Shown here piece by piece: positions 44,186-54,368 of a DNA stretch of 64,000 nucleotides; positions within the stretch are counted from its first letter, which is position 1, and the number at the start of each line of letters is the position of its first letter. The stretch is from contig CAVWXX010000018.1 in the NCBI GenBank assembly GCA_963759155.1, positions 44,303-108,302 on the forward strand, given 5' to 3'. The position numbers were made by a program, and so were the translations under genes. The stretch is from SZUA-36 sp963759155 (GTDB lineage Bacteria; Pseudomonadota; Gammaproteobacteria; Xanthomonadales; SZUA-36). The notes under the pieces were generated by a model. The model was not told the DNA's origin, did not search any database, and saw only the letters and a list, made by a program, of their open reading frames with translations.

Positions 44186-44474
44186 TTCACTTACTCTCTT
44201 AAAAATTCTGTTGTTCAAACCCGGTCACGACCCGGTGGGACGCTATGACCTCGACGTCTGATCAGTTATTGAATAAAGGCGTAATCATGTCACATTATAT
44301 GGTCGAAAAAAATGAGCGTCGGGCTGATTTAAACAGGATTTCCAGTGAAGGTCACTTTTCTTAAGAAATGAATGGCCATCCCATTTATACTCACCTGCCT
44401 GACCTGCAAACACCACTCGGAAAACCCGCATTCGTCCAGCAAAACAAACTTGCTTAAAACGGTAGGAAACAAGT

Positions 44475-46508
44475 ATGAACAAGCATCAAATCCTGCGACT
44501 CCTGGCACTGACTTTGACCTGCATGCTTGGAACCACCCAAGCCGACATTTTTGTCACGCAAGATATCTTTGGCCTTGAGTACGCCGACGATCCGCAAATC
44601 GCTCCCGATGGCAGCAGCGTTGTCTATGTGCGCAAATCCATGGACATCATGAAAGACAGGGGTCGCTCCAACCTTTGGATCATCGATAGTGACGGCAAAA
44701 ATCACCGTGCCATTGCCTCGTCATCGGATAATTTCTTCAGCCCACGCTGGTCGCCGGACGGCAACCGGCTGGTTTTTGCCTCATCAAAAGAAGGCAGCGT
44801 GCAAATTTACCTGCGCTGGATGGACGACGGGCAGCTTGCAAGACTGACCGACCTGACTTCATCACCCAGGTCTCTGACCTGGTCACCTGATGGTCGCCTG
44901 ATCGCTTTTACCATGCCAGTAGCAGCCGAGGCCGCCAAGCCTTTTGGACAATTGCCCCAAAAACCCGAAGGTGCAGACTGGGCACCGGAGGTCAGGGTTA
45001 TCGACACATTGAAGTACCGCGCAGATGGTCAAACAGGTTTCCTCCCTGCCGAATACCGACAGGTTTTTATCATCCCTTCAGATGGCGGCACCCCCAGGCA
45101 ACTGACCTCGGGAAACTTTAATCACAACAGCTCACTCACATGGAGTGCCGATTCAAGCACCCTTTACCTGGCCGCCAATCGCGATAAGGACTGGGAGTAT
45201 GAACCGCGCGAGACCGACCTGTATGCCCTTGCTGTGGCAGATGGCACGATGACGCGCCTGACCGAGCGGGCAGGCCCCGATTTTAGCCCGGAAGTCTCAC
45301 CAAATGGTCGGATGATCGCCTACCGGGGGTTCGACGACCGGGAACGCCTGTATGAAAACACCGGTGTTTACGTCATGGATACAGATGGTTCAAACAACCG
45401 CCTGATCAGTGGAGACCTGGATCGAACCATCGATGCAATCAGGTGGACCGCCGACAACAAAGGGCTGGTTATTCAATATGACGATGGCGGTGAGAGCCAG
45501 ATTGCGTATCTTAGCCTCTCCGGAGACATACGCCCGCTTGCAGGCAATACCGGTGGCACCAGCCTGGGTCGCCCTTATGGCGGTGGCTCTTTCAGCGTTG
45601 CAAAAAACGGCGCCATCGCGTTCAACCAGGCTTCGCCAAACCGGCCTGCCGAACTGGCCGTGATGGACAAGCATGGGCAAAGCCGTCAACTCACTCAACT
45701 GAACGAAGACCTGCTTGCTCACAAAACGCTTGGCAAGATGGAGGAACTCCATGTGGCCTCCAGCTTCGATGGCCGTGATGTGGAAGGCTGGATCGTCTAC
45801 CCGCCAAATTATGAGGCAGGCAAAAAGTGGCCGTTGATCCTGGAGATTCATGGCGGTCCGGTAGCCAATTACGGTCCCCGCTTCTCCGCTGAAGTTCAGC
45901 TTTATGCGGCTGCGGGCTACGTCGTTTTATATATGAACCCGCGTGGCAGCGATTCTTACGGGGAGGAATTCGTCAACCTGATCCATCACAATTACCCTGG
46001 CCAGGATTACGACGACCTGATGACAGGTGTCGATGCCCTGATAGAACGCGGCATTGCCGACCCTGAACAACTTTACGTGACCGGCGGTAGCGGTGGCGGT
46101 GTACTCACCGCCTGGATCGTAGGCAAGACAGATAGATTCAGAGCGGCAGTGGTGGCCAAACCGGTGATTAACTGGACCAGCTTTAACCTGTCAGCGGATA
46201 TCGTATCCATGGTTTCACGCTACTGGTTTGGCGCCTTCCCCTGGGAAGACCAGGAACAGTATTGGCGTCGCTCGCCACTATCACTGGTTGGCAATGTCAC
46301 CACGCCCACGATGCTACTGACCGGAGAGTCGGACTATCGCACGCCGATGCATGAGAGCGAACAGTTTTATCTCGCATTGAAATTACGCAAGGTAGATACT
46401 GCGATGGTGCGTGTTCCTGAAGCTTCACACGGTATTGCCAGTCGCCCATCAAACCTGATCGCCAAGGTGGTCAATATTCTCGGCTGGTTTGAGAAGTACA
46501 AGGATTGA
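44475..46508 (+). CDS. S9 family peptidase (acylaminoacyl-peptidase type)
   Basis: A 677-residue periplasmic serine peptidase with a signal peptide (LLALTLTCMLGTTQA). An N-terminal beta-propeller carries TolB-like blades (IAPDGSSVVYVRKSMD, SPRWSPDGNRLVFAS, LTWSPDGRLIAF). A C-terminal alpha/beta-hydrolase domain from about residue 430 has PLILEIHGGP and the nucleophile in VTGGSGGGVLTAW. The acid is in TGESDYRTPM and the His in ASHGIASRPSN. It cleaves short peptides. The EamA transporter gene follows 60 bases later on the same strand. Confidence 0.92.
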   Translation: MNKHQILRLLALTLTCMLGTTQADIFVTQDIFGLEYADDPQIAPDGSSVVYVRKSMDIMKDRGRSNLWIIDSDGKNHRAIASSSDNFFSPRWSPDGNRLVFASSKEGSVQIYLRWMDDGQLARLTDLTSSPRSLTWSPDGRLIAFTMPVAAEAAKPFGQLPQKPEGADWAPEVRVIDTLKYRADGQTGFLPAEYRQVFIIPSDGGTPRQLTSGNFNHNSSLTWSADSSTLYLAANRDKDWEYEPRETDLYALAVADGTMTRLTERAGPDFSPEVSPNGRMIAYRGFDDRERLYENTGVYVMDTDGSNNRLISGDLDRTIDAIRWTADNKGLVIQYDDGGESQIAYLSLSGDIRPLAGNTGGTSLGRPYGGGSFSVAKNGAIAFNQASPNRPAELAVMDKHGQSRQLTQLNEDLLAHKTLGKMEELHVASSFDGRDVEGWIVYPPNYEAGKKWPLILEIHGGPVANYGPRFSAEVQLYAAAGYVVLYMNPRGSDSYGEEFVNLIHHNYPGQDYDDLMTGVDALIERGIADPEQLYVTGGSGGGVLTAWIVGKTDRFRAAVVAKPVINWTSFNLSADIVSMVSRYWFGAFPWEDQEQYWRRSPLSLVGNVTTPTMLLTGESDYRTPMHESEQFYLALKLRKVDTAMVRVPEASHGIASRPSNLIAKVVNILGWFEKYKD

Positions 46509-46568
46509 TAAAGCGCTTGCGGGTTAAAGGCACGGAAACCCACACCGACAAGGCACACAGCTAAACTG

Positions 46569-47489
46569 ATGGCAAAAGAGACGTCTGCACTGGATCATCC
46601 GGAACATGTCGTACTGGGCATGAGTTCTGCGGTGGCAGCATTTTTGATGTTCACCGTCATGAATACCTTTGCCAAGATGTTGAGTGTCAACCACTCGGTT
46701 ATCGAGATCGCGTTCTATCGCAACCTTATCGCCTGTATGCCTTTCCTTATCCTAATATTCGTATTCGGACGGCGGGAAATACTGATCATTCGCTCCAAGC
46801 CATCCCTGGTTGGCATACGTGCCGCCATTGGCACAGTCAGCCTGGTGACGACGTTTTATGCCTACTCGATCATGCCAATGGCAGACACCACCGCCCTGCT
46901 GTTTACGGCATCGCTGTTTATACCCGTGCTGGGTGTGATCTTCCTGAAAGAATCCGTCGGCCCTTACCGGTGGGCTGCTATCGCCATTGGTTTTATCGGT
47001 GTGCTTATCATGTCACACCCTTCCGGCGAGATTTACACATTCGGGATCCTGGTTGCACTGGGCGCAGCGCTTTTGCATGCGACCCTGCAGATTATCGTGC
47101 GCTACCTGGGGCGCTATGAAAGCACGGAAACCATCGCTTTCTATTTCTTTGTTGTCGGCTTGATTCTGACCGCCCTGCCACTACCTTTTATCGCTGTGAG
47201 GCCTACCGTGGCAGAAATTCCACTTTTAATAGGTGTGGGTCTGTCAGGAGCCGCCGCACAATGGTTGTTGACCTTCGCTTTTCGTAATGCCAAGGCCGCC
47301 ATCATCACGGTATTCAATTACAGCAGCATCGTCTGGGCAACGCTCTTCGGCTGGATGATCTGGAACGAATGGCCTTTGCCAACGGTAATCGCAGGGGCAG
47401 CGGTTGTTATCGCCTCGAATATCCTGATGATCTGGCGTGAGAGCCGCCTGGGCAGGGTCTCGAATGCACGCTTTCAGGCCAAGCTTTAA
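46569..47489 (+). CDS. DMT superfamily (EamA) transporter
   Basis: A 306-residue inner-membrane protein with ten predicted helices in two EamA repeats. The first contains FYRNLIACMPFLILIF and the TALLFTASLFIPVLGVIFLKE signature; the second contains FNYSSIVWATLFGWMIWNEWP. The family exports metabolites such as amino acids; the substrate is unknown. It probably is co-transcribed with the S9 peptidase. Confidence 0.87.
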   Translation: MAKETSALDHPEHVVLGMSSAVAAFLMFTVMNTFAKMLSVNHSVIEIAFYRNLIACMPFLILIFVFGRREILIIRSKPSLVGIRAAIGTVSLVTTFYAYSIMPMADTTALLFTASLFIPVLGVIFLKESVGPYRWAAIAIGFIGVLIMSHPSGEIYTFGILVALGAALLHATLQIIVRYLGRYESTETIAFYFFVVGLILTALPLPFIAVRPTVAEIPLLIGVGLSGAAAQWLLTFAFRNAKAAIITVFNYSSIVWATLFGWMIWNEWPLPTVIAGAAVVIASNILMIWRESRLGRVSNARFQAKL

Positions 47490-47528
47490 AAGCTTGTAAC
47501 CCGGTTCTGCCTGGCTGGGCAGCTCGCC

Positions 47529-49025
47529 CTACTGCGGGCTTAGCGCCTCGCATAGCGAAATATTATCACCCGCTACACGCTGTATCGGCACCGTCCCCCT
47601 GCGGCTGATTGAGCTAATATCGTAGCTGACCGTGCCCGAGTTACAACTATCGAATGTCAGGATGATACTGCCATCAATGACCTCTTCGGTATCGGTCGGT
47701 GTGTCGAACAGACCGCCCGAAGATACCGTGATTTCCATCACCGATTGGTTCCCGTCTATCGGCCCAAGGGCATTTAACCAGCGATGTCCGGCATCACCCA
47801 GGTTGCTTGCCGCATCAGGTGGAGGTAACTCAGTGTCGTAGGTAAACCAGGACAATGCAACCGCCCCAAGGTTTGGAAAAACAGTGATAAACATCCCCTG
47901 CCCGTCTGTTTCGGGGTTGTACCAGGCATCGTTGAGACCTTGGTTAATCGTAAAGGCCGGTGGCGGCAAATTCTCGAAATAATCCTGGATGGCTTCATTG
48001 ATATGTGCGGCCATCAATTCTCGCATGGCTGCCGTCTCGCGTATTGCCCAGCTCTGCTCCACATGTACATAACGGTGACTGTTGTTCGCAACCACGGCCG
48101 CCTGGTCGCATACGGATGTCGAACCATTGGTATAGCGGGCAGCTGTATTGGTCGAGCCGCTGAGGTAGCGGGTGTATTTATCATTTGCACCCGTATCCAG
48201 GATGGTGCTGAAAATGCATGCTTTGATCTCGCCTCCCTTATTTAGCACCGATTCCAGCGAGTGCATCATCGTGTAAGCCTGGGCGTCATCATCGGAGATG
48301 GTCTCGCTGATATTGGCCACGGCAGGGTTTCCAGCTGTGTCACATTGAGAAGCAATGGTTTCAAACGATGAAGCGCCGTATCCATGCAACTCGATGTAGT
48401 GAATGGTGTTGTCAAAATCCTCCATCGCTTTGTGGGCTACGTAGAAATAGTGAGCCGTGTTGTGCACCGCGTCGCTTGGCCTGTAGTCTGAGAAGTCCTG
48501 ACAGGAACTGGGTGCCGGGTGACTTCTGCGATGCGCGCCGGCCATCATGAAGTAGCGGACATCGCCGGTCAGAAATGTTGTTATTGCTTCTTTACTGGTA
48601 TTTAAATCGGACTTGGGGTGCGGTGCATGTATGGCAACATTGTAGGTGGCCGAGGGACGAAAAATATACGTCCCTCCTCCAACGCTCAACAAGGATGGCA
48701 CCGGGTTAATTTCTCTCAGGATGTAATACAGCTTTTCAGAAACAGTGTCGGTATATGCGATAACTTCGTAGCCAAGCTGTAGCGCGGAGTTATTTGCCAG
48801 TTCATAGTCACGCTGCAAAACTAAGACGACTACGTTTTCAAACTCCGCCAATTGGCCGGCTGTCGGGATTTGAAAAATACCGTCATTCTCGTTACCAAAT
48901 GTCAGTCCGTTGAGATAACTTTCCAGGTCACCGCTCTGTGTTACAAGCGAAGCGTGTGCACTGATGGTCAAACACATCAGAAAAAACAGTATGGATCGAT
49001 ATTTTCTCAATGGCTTATACCTCAT
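47529..49025 (-). CDS. Secreted protein of unknown function with WYNPETDGQG domain
   Basis: About 498 residues from the chosen start MRYKPLRKYRS; the frame is open to 49070. A signal peptide (ILFFLMCLTISAHA) is followed by a domain of about 330 residues with APHPKSDLNTSKEA, FMMAGAHRRSHPAPSSCQDF, HNTAHYFYVAHKAM and HYIELHGYGASSF. These His-rich motifs may bind metal, but I do not recognise the family. The C-terminal 140 residues carry the domain AWYNPETDGQGMFITVFP, FDSCNSGTVSYD, related to the doubled domain in the protein at 58363-60567. Confidence 0.65.
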   Translation of the reverse strand: MRYKPLRKYRSILFFLMCLTISAHASLVTQSGDLESYLNGLTFGNENDGIFQIPTAGQLAEFENVVVLVLQRDYELANNSALQLGYEVIAYTDTVSEKLYYILREINPVPSLLSVGGGTYIFRPSATYNVAIHAPHPKSDLNTSKEAITTFLTGDVRYFMMAGAHRRSHPAPSSCQDFSDYRPSDAVHNTAHYFYVAHKAMEDFDNTIHYIELHGYGASSFETIASQCDTAGNPAVANISETISDDDAQAYTMMHSLESVLNKGGEIKACIFSTILDTGANDKYTRYLSGSTNTAARYTNGSTSVCDQAAVVANNSHRYVHVEQSWAIRETAAMRELMAAHINEAIQDYFENLPPPAFTINQGLNDAWYNPETDGQGMFITVFPNLGAVALSWFTYDTELPPPDAASNLGDAGHRWLNALGPIDGNQSVMEITVSSGGLFDTPTDTEEVIDGSIILTFDSCNSGTVSYDISSISRRGTVPIQRVAGDNISLCEALSPQ

Positions 49026-49215
49026 TAAGCATTGTTCAATTATACCCGATACACCAAAAACCAGCCTCATGACTGCTTAGTTCAACCGGTCCTCCTGGCT
49101 ATCAAAACAAGGCGAAATAATGAGGAAACGCCCCTCACTTTGCGCGACAATACCAGCGTGTATTTTTTCCACCTGACTTGTAAGCAAGCGTCGTACCAGG
49201 AGCTGAGAGAGACCA

Positions 49216-52200
49216 ATGCCGGCAACAACCATTATAAACCTCGAACCTGACCTGGTGGCGCTTTTAGAGCCATTCAGAACCGGCCAAAACGCAGATAGCG
49301 AACAAACAGGTGCAGCAAGTGCAGTGCTGGCCAACGTCGCTAAAATTCTTGATAAGGGGCAGGATTCACACATCAGCAGATCAACCTGGCACGACTATCT
49401 CGACGTCACACGCCGGCCGGCCTTCCTCGGAAGCCTTGCATCTACCGAAGCCCGTATGCAATGGGCTGATCTGATGTTTCGCATTGTTGAACTCTCGCAG
49501 TATTCCTTACGCGACATGTTCAAACAGCGTGTCCGGGAGCATCCACAACACGCACTCTTCAAAGAAGCGGATAAGCCGCACGCAAAATGGACCTATCAAC
49601 AGGTTTTTGACTATATGAAAAGAATTGCCGCCGTATTTTATTCGGCGGCAGAGCAACCACGCGTGTTGTTGTACCAGGAAAACTCTCCCGAAGGTGCCTG
49701 CGCCGATCTCGCCTGCCTGACTTTTGGCATTCTTGATTCACCTATCGACCGGCATTTTGACCGCGACACGATTGCCTATATCATCAAACGACTTGGTATC
49801 AACATCGCGGTCACTGACAGCGAGCCCCGTTTACACCGACTCATCGAAGTACAAAAACAGACGGGCATCCCACTCAAGATATTTGTTACCGACCCTCTTA
49901 ACCGGGACTTACGCAGCAGTGACTATTACCTCGGTGAAGCCTGTTCGCAATTGTCGACAGCTGAAGCAGATGACATCCTGGCAAAACAGGCACCAAGGGA
50001 TCTGCATGCAGTCAGCACGGTCATGTTTACCTCGGGTAGCACCGGGGAACCCAAGGGCCTTGCTTTCACCGCTTACAACCTCGTGACCAAACGATTTGCG
50101 CGCGCGGCAGCTTTGCCCGAGGTGGGGCGCGATGAAAAACTGTTCTGTTACCTGCCCTTGTTTCATACCTTTGGCCGTTATCTTGAGATGATGGGTATGA
50201 TTTTCTGGGGTGGTACTTACGTATTTGCCGGCAATACTTCGCGGGAGACTTTTCTCAAACGCCTGGCCGAGGTTCAACCCACCGGACTGATTGGCATCCC
50301 ACTTCGCTGGCGTCAGATCGAAGAGCATTGCCTCGAACAACTGGACCCTGCCGCTCCACCCGCGGTTGAACAGGGAATGTTTCGTTCGGTGGTTGGCCCG
50401 AATTTGCGCTGGGGCCTTTCTGCTGCCGGTTTTCTTGCGCCTAAAACCTTCCGGTTTTTTCACCGTAATCACGTCGCGCTGTCCTGCGGGTTTGGCATGA
50501 CCGAGGCCACAGGTGGTATCACCATGACACCCCCGTACGCGTACCGCGATAACTCGGTTGGCATCCCCTTACCCGGCATGCTCACCCGTCTTACCAAGGA
50601 GGGTGAGCTTGAGATCGGCGGGCCATACATGGCGCGCTACCTCGAACAACTCAACTGTGATGACCCCGGCAATGCGGTTTTCAATGCACGCACCGATGTG
50701 CCCTGGATGAAGACGGGTGACCTTTTCCAGATTAGTGAAGACGGCCATTACGAAATCGTTGACCGCCTTAAAGACATCTATAAAAACAACCGGGGTCAAA
50801 CCATTGCACCGCGACGCGTAGAAAAGAAATTTAATGACACGCCGGGTATCAAGAACGTTTTCCTTGTCGGCGATGGCCGCGATTATAACGTCCTGCTGAT
50901 TGTGCCTGATACGGACGAACAACTTCTCAGCGTCACCCCGGACGAGCAGGAACGTGAACGCTACTTCAAGAACCTTGTCACTGCGGCAAACCAGGAACTG
51001 ATGCCGTACGAACGCATCGTGAACATTGCCCTGTTGGATCGCGATTTTGATATTGATAAGGGTGAGTTAACACCCAAAGGCTCATTTAGACGCAAGCAGG
51101 TGGTTGAAAACTTCAAATCGGTCATCGATGAACTGTACGTCAGGAATTTTGTCGAGTTCGATTGCGACGGGCTGAGTGTTCATGTACCCCGTTGGTTTTT
51201 CAGGGACCTGGGCATCCTTGAAGCCGACGATATCAGGTCTACGGGCAACGCGCTCCACGATATAAGCCGTGATCGTTACCTGTCGATCGCTGCTGCTGGC
51301 AACAACATCCGGATCGGCGATCTCGAGTATGAAATTGAGAGCAGGGTCATTGACCTTGGCCTGTTCGCCCGGCAACCCTCACTTTGGGCCGGCAACCCCG
51401 CCCTGCTCGCGTTCTGTCCCTGCAAAGAAGGTTGGGATGCGAACATGAAAGGGATCGCTACACACGTATCCTTACCGTACCGCAACGAGACCCTGGTTGA
51501 GACCGCGAGTGCGGGTGGTAAAGCCATCAATAACCAGCAATTAAAGCGCGCACATGAGCTTTTTACGGATGCTTTGTATAAGGAAGAGTCCGTTGCGGTG
51601 AACGCTATCGATCAATTGGAACAAATGCTGAACGTATCCGATGATCGTATTGCAGAGCTCATAAGAAGCAGGCTACAGGCGCTCGCCCGTCATCCGGTCG
51701 AAGACATACGCTGCCAGGCCTACAGCGTCATGTTGCTCAACCGCCCCATGCCCGATTACCGAAGTGTTTACCCTGCGTTCCTGAACTCGGGCCTGTCCTT
51801 CCTTAATGACAAATTTATTCTCAGAATCGGAAACCGGAAGATTGAACGACGACGCCTGGAGGCGCTGCGCCTGCGGATGTTGCACTACCGTACCCGTTTG
51901 CCATGGCCGGCTACGCCGGTGGTGACAGACCAGATCGGAAAACTCCTGCAATTGATGGCGGATTTTGTGAAGACCAACCCGCAGTTTTATTACGCCATCA
52001 GGGGTGAACTCGCCAGCTGGGTTGTACAGCAGACAGAGCCGACATTAATGATCAGGGCACAGACCCTTCTTACCGAACTTTCAGACTGGTACGAAAAAGA
52101 CCTTCTCAGCAGGATAAGTTTGTATAACAAGTCTGACTGGTCCGAACGTATGGTGTTTGAAGAGAGCATCACCGAATACGAAATCGAACGATTGACCGAG

Positions 52201-53874
52201 GCTTTTTCACAAACCACCTTTCTGCACAAATCCATCGCGCTCGCTTTCGATGTACATAATTGTGATTTGATGAACATTCCGGCCGGTGGCATCTGGTTTT
52301 CCCGTCTCCTGTCACAACGCGGCCACCACATCTATCGTGTCAGTATCAATACCAGGGAGGGCAATCACTACGAGTTGATGGTAACTTTGCTGGAGGATTA
52401 CACCGCAGCACCAACACGTAAAATCCTGTACTGGATGATGGCGATTTCCGATCACCCGCACGGTCCGGGAACCCTGCCGCGTCTGGGTTGTAGCCGTGCT
52501 GACCTGGGAATCCTGTCAGTTGTATTCATCAATGACCTGACGGTCTGGGAGCGAATACGCGAGTTCAACAGCGCACGGTCGGATATCTTCTTCAAGCAGC
52601 GTTCAGATGTTCTCAATAAGCTGTTTACCCGGGCCATGGCCGCTTTTTTTGCAGCCTGTCGTAATAGCGGCTATCAAATCGTACCCGGCTCCCCTGCTCC
52701 CACCAATGTGGTTGTGCTGGAACCGGATTACCGGCAGGGCGCAAGTATTCTTTCCCTGGGTGGTTGCCATGATTACAAGGGACCGCTTTCGATCGTCAGA
52801 CCCCTGCTCAAGAACTTCTATAAACAAACCATCATGCACTACCCGTGGGCAGCCGAACTGCTCGACCTGAACTGGATATTCGATGCCTGTATAGAAGCGC
52901 TGGGTTCAGAAGAAGCGCTGGAGTTCCTGCGTGCACTGGCCACCGAGCTTCGAATGCATCCATTGGACGGCGAGGAAAGGTTTTCCTGTAAATTAGAAGA
53001 CTATCTCACAGAGTTCGGCAAGGACTATTACGTGCCCATACCTTTGCGTTGTGCGATTGAGCGTTATATCGAGTGGGATGAAGCCAACCCCGGAGCCACA
53101 CGCAAGGCGAAAGAAAACCAGATCGACACACTCTACAGGCTGTATTCGGTCAAGCGCTTCGGTGAAATCGCGCGTTATTACATGTACCGCCATACCTATT
53201 TTGCGGACGCACCCACCGAGGTTCGCATGGCCTTCGATTATCTCCTGACCATCCTGCATGAGAAACCCGGCGTACCGGCTATCTCCTCCCCTGCCTTGTC
53301 GGAATTACAGGCGAGCTTGCCGAACAAGGGCGACCGTCATGTTTTTGGTCATCTCGTATTCCCGCGCGCCCGTGAAGGGCATGATCTGGAAGTACTCACT
53401 ACCGGCGACCGCAGCATCAAGCAGGTCGTGGTCAAGTCACATATCAAGGCAAACGATGGCACGGGCTATTATGTCAGGGAGGCAACGGAGCCCTCTGAAA
53501 TCGGGCAGTTATATCGTTTGTTTCTCACGCAACGTTTTTCCAAGACCGTCTCCGAACATGACCGCTTTTTCGTTGTTGTTGATAATCTGGATCGCCTGGT
53601 GGGTGGAGTCTGCTATGAAATTGAAGGTGAAAAAATCGTCCATCTCGATGGTGTCGTCATCGCACGGCAATTGCAGGCCAGTGGTCTTGGCAGCGCGCTG
53701 CTGGAGGATTTCTGCATGAGAATGGCAAACCAGGGTTTCGAGGTTGTACGAACGCATTTCTACAGAAGAAGCTTTTACCTCAAACGATCATTCCAGACGG
53801 ATAAGCGCTGGGCCGGACTGGTCAGGTTTCTTGCAAACCCGTCAGACGAACCTTCTGCGCATTTAGATCAATAG
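49216..53874 (+). CDS. AMP-dependent acyl ligase fused to a long middle region and a GNAT domain
   Basis: A 1552-residue multidomain enzyme. Residues about 90-640 are an ANL-superfamily acyl/aryl-CoA ligase: TVMFTSGSTGEPKGLAF (A3), CGFGMTEATGGITMTPP (A5), WMKTGDLFQI (A7), IVDRLKDIYKNNRGQTIAPRRVE (A8) and the catalytic Lys region LTPKGSFRRKQV (A10). Residues about 640-1390 are not recognised; they include helical segments and GGIWFSRLLSQRGHHIYRVSIN. Residues about 1400-1545 are a GNAT acetyltransferase (LDGVVIARQLQASGLGSALLEDF is the acetyl-CoA-binding P-loop). No phosphopantetheine carrier motif is evident. A ybaK gene follows 11 bases later. A combined activation and acyl-transfer enzyme is inferred. 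Confidence 0.8.
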   Translation: MPATTIINLEPDLVALLEPFRTGQNADSEQTGAASAVLANVAKILDKGQDSHISRSTWHDYLDVTRRPAFLGSLASTEARMQWADLMFRIVELSQYSLRDMFKQRVREHPQHALFKEADKPHAKWTYQQVFDYMKRIAAVFYSAAEQPRVLLYQENSPEGACADLACLTFGILDSPIDRHFDRDTIAYIIKRLGINIAVTDSEPRLHRLIEVQKQTGIPLKIFVTDPLNRDLRSSDYYLGEACSQLSTAEADDILAKQAPRDLHAVSTVMFTSGSTGEPKGLAFTAYNLVTKRFARAAALPEVGRDEKLFCYLPLFHTFGRYLEMMGMIFWGGTYVFAGNTSRETFLKRLAEVQPTGLIGIPLRWRQIEEHCLEQLDPAAPPAVEQGMFRSVVGPNLRWGLSAAGFLAPKTFRFFHRNHVALSCGFGMTEATGGITMTPPYAYRDNSVGIPLPGMLTRLTKEGELEIGGPYMARYLEQLNCDDPGNAVFNARTDVPWMKTGDLFQISEDGHYEIVDRLKDIYKNNRGQTIAPRRVEKKFNDTPGIKNVFLVGDGRDYNVLLIVPDTDEQLLSVTPDEQERERYFKNLVTAANQELMPYERIVNIALLDRDFDIDKGELTPKGSFRRKQVVENFKSVIDELYVRNFVEFDCDGLSVHVPRWFFRDLGILEADDIRSTGNALHDISRDRYLSIAAAGNNIRIGDLEYEIESRVIDLGLFARQPSLWAGNPALLAFCPCKEGWDANMKGIATHVSLPYRNETLVETASAGGKAINNQQLKRAHELFTDALYKEESVAVNAIDQLEQMLNVSDDRIAELIRSRLQALARHPVEDIRCQAYSVMLLNRPMPDYRSVYPAFLNSGLSFLNDKFILRIGNRKIERRRLEALRLRMLHYRTRLPWPATPVVTDQIGKLLQLMADFVKTNPQFYYAIRGELASWVVQQTEPTLMIRAQTLLTELSDWYEKDLLSRISLYNKSDWSERMVFEESITEYEIERLTEAFSQTTFLHKSIALAFDVHNCDLMNIPAGGIWFSRLLSQRGHHIYRVSINTREGNHYELMVTLLEDYTAAPTRKILYWMMAISDHPHGPGTLPRLGCSRADLGILSVVFINDLTVWERIREFNSARSDIFFKQRSDVLNKLFTRAMAAFFAACRNSGYQIVPGSPAPTNVVVLEPDYRQGASILSLGGCHDYKGPLSIVRPLLKNFYKQTIMHYPWAAELLDLNWIFDACIEALGSEEALEFLRALATELRMHPLDGEERFSCKLEDYLTEFGKDYYVPIPLRCAIERYIEWDEANPGATRKAKENQIDTLYRLYSVKRFGEIARYYMYRHTYFADAPTEVRMAFDYLLTILHEKPGVPAISSPALSELQASLPNKGDRHVFGHLVFPRAREGHDLEVLTTGDRSIKQVVVKSHIKANDGTGYYVREATEPSEIGQLYRLFLTQRFSKTVSEHDRFFVVVDNLDRLVGGVCYEIEGEKIVHLDGVVIARQLQASGLGSALLEDFCMRMANQGFEVVRTHFYRRSFYLKRSFQTDKRWAGLVRFLANPSDEPSAHLDQ

Positions 53875-53885
53875 GGTTCAACACG

Positions 53886-54362
53886 ATGTCACTAAAAACA
53901 CTCGAACGTATCCGTACCCAACTGAACGCTGCGGGTATTTCTTACCGCGAAGTTGAACACGAACCGACACGCACCTCGGAAGAATCTGCTGCTGCACGCG
54001 GGGAGTCTTTGCGCATAGGCGCCAAGGCACTCCTGTTACGCACTGATGATGTATTTCAGCTTTTCGTGCTGCCGGCCGATCGTAAAATGGACTCAACAGC
54101 CATCCGGCGTTACCTGGGCGTTCGAAAAACACGTTTTGCAAGCGTGGAAGAGTTGGACTCCCTGGTCGGTCTGGTACCGGGTGCCGTTCCACCCTTTGGT
54201 GAACCGATACTGCCGTTCAAGCTCTATGCGGACTCTGCAATGGGCAAGGAAAGCGACAAGGTCGCTTTCAATGCAGGCTTGCTGACACACTCCATCATCA
54301 TGGCAGCATCAGACTGGCTCGACATTGCAAAACCCGAGCGTTTCCGCTTCGCGAAGGAATAG
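53886..54362 (+). CDS. YbaK/aminoacyl-tRNA deacylase-associated domain protein
   Basis: A 158-residue protein of the INS/YbaK/ProX editing superfamily, which hydrolyses mischarged aminoacyl-tRNAs. Motifs are YREVEHEPTRTSEESAAARG, GAKALLLRTDDVFQLFVLPADRKMDS (conserved Lys) and GAVPPFGEP. It lies 11 bases downstream of the acyl-ligase/GNAT gene, so they are probably co-transcribed. This suggests a common theme of aminoacyl or acyl thioester chemistry. It is convergent with pdxH with a 6-base gap. Confidence 0.85.
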   Translation: MSLKTLERIRTQLNAAGISYREVEHEPTRTSEESAAARGESLRIGAKALLLRTDDVFQLFVLPADRKMDSTAIRRYLGVRKTRFASVEELDSLVGLVPGAVPPFGEPILPFKLYADSAMGKESDKVAFNAGLLTHSIIMAASDWLDIAKPERFRFAKE

Positions 54363-54368
54363 ATCAAA

